From positions 1-25,155 of the forward strand of contig JAYSGB010000045.1 of NCBI GenBank assembly GCA_041913045.1: a DNA stretch of 25,155 nucleotides. Direction: 5' to 3'. Below, piece after piece: positions 24,950 to 25,155 of the stretch. Below the pieces are notes generated by a model that made no database searches, was not told where the DNA came from, and saw only the letters and a list, made by a program, of their open reading frames with translations. Each line of letters opens with the position of its first letter. Positions within the stretch are counted from its first letter, which is position 1. This stretch comes from CAMLOF01 sp041913045. GTDB taxonomy: Bacteria > Pseudomonadota > Gammaproteobacteria > Burkholderiales > Burkholderiaceae_C. The position numbers were made by a program, and so were the translations under genes.

Positions 24950-25155
24950 CTAGATGTACATGTACGCTTGCCATTGCTACCCCGACTTCTTGTCGCTGCC
25001 TGGCTTGCATCCTCTTATTGCGGCCTGACTGCAGCGCCCCCACTTCAAGGCACTGCCGCCTCATATACATAAGGGCCCAACCAGATGTCCTGGAGGCAGT
25101 ACGCCCCTGCGGCAGCCGCGCCGCAAAATTTTTCTGGTTGTTTTGACTTTGGGTG

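Larger units (their letters stand above)
24603..25155. other. Gene-free region at the right edge
   Basis: About 550 bp upstream of phr hold no open frame with a ribosome-binding site and believable protein sequence. The first part (24661-24720: 33 of 60 bases G or C) is less GC-rich than neighbouring genes. It must contain the phr promoter, but I see no convincing -35/-10 pair on the minus strand. It contains the hairpins listed separately and a 10-bp palindrome GTACATGTAC (24956-24965). What lies to the right is unknown. Confidence 0.6.

Noticed and set aside
24870..24960. Possible tRNA on the minus strand (GGGGGTTCGGTCC)
   Set aside because: The T-loop-like GTTCGGTCC is not accompanied by an acceptor stem, D-arm or anticodon arm at the right distances.
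24928..25146. Short plus-strand open frame near the right edge
   Set aside because: It has no ribosome-binding site, and its Cys/Arg-rich random-looking sequence crosses the palindrome region.

Overview
The window looks like a chromosomal segment of a GC-rich betaproteobacterium in the order Burkholderiales, most likely family Comamonadaceae (Acidovorax/Comamonas-like). This is inferred from the high-GC codon usage, the protein sequences, and the gene order: sdhCDA and a GntR regulator beside mdh, a CitE-like gene and acnB; thiD-hemL divergent from a rubredoxin; pilGHIJ-chpA. No species assignment is claimed. Nearly all of it is housekeeping DNA with dense, well-preserved genes. I see no insertion sequence, prophage, CRISPR array, tRNA or rRNA.

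Positions 1-7505 form a TCA-cycle block. On the minus strand lie sdhC, sdhD and the start of sdhA (cut by the left edge), preceded by a GntR/UTRA-type regulator gene. Divergent from the regulator, on the plus strand, is a probable operon: mdh, a CitE-like CoA-ester lyase, an unrecognised small secreted protein, and acnB, closed by a strong intrinsic terminator. The 120-bp regulator/mdh gap holds two back-to-back sigma70-like promoters and a perfect 12-bp palindrome lying inside the -10/-35 spacer of the regulator's own promoter. This suggests that the regulator controls itself and mdh.

Positions 7506-9732 hold an AcoD/ExaC-type aldehyde dehydrogenase behind a sigma54-like -24/-12 promoter, then a hairpin with a T-run, then a small cysteine-rich DUF779 protein. 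Positions 9832-12492 hold a DUF3095 protein with class III nucleotide-cyclase-like motifs (TTG start) and the U32-family tRNA hydroxylation protein YegQ/TrhP, ending at a two-way terminator shared with hemL. Positions 12510-14767 (minus) carry a ThiD-like kinase and hemL (tetrapyrrole synthesis).

Positions 14833-23087 (plus) run from a rubredoxin into a Pil-Chp chemosensory cluster (pilG, pilH, pilI, pilJ, chpA) that controls type IV pili. PilJ has no periplasmic sensor domain, and ChpA is a large hybrid kinase with several Hpt-like modules, one of which has Asp where the His should be. A class I photolyase gene (minus) meets chpA tail to tail with abutting stop codons. The last ~550 bp hold no convincing gene but contain several hairpins.

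I did not find a clearly new multi-gene system. The best leads are the sensorless PilJ with its unusual ChpA, the cyclase-like DUF3095 protein, the ThiD-like kinase with an Asp-type active site, the nearly leaderless GntR gene, and the attenuated aldehyde dehydrogenase-DUF779 pair.
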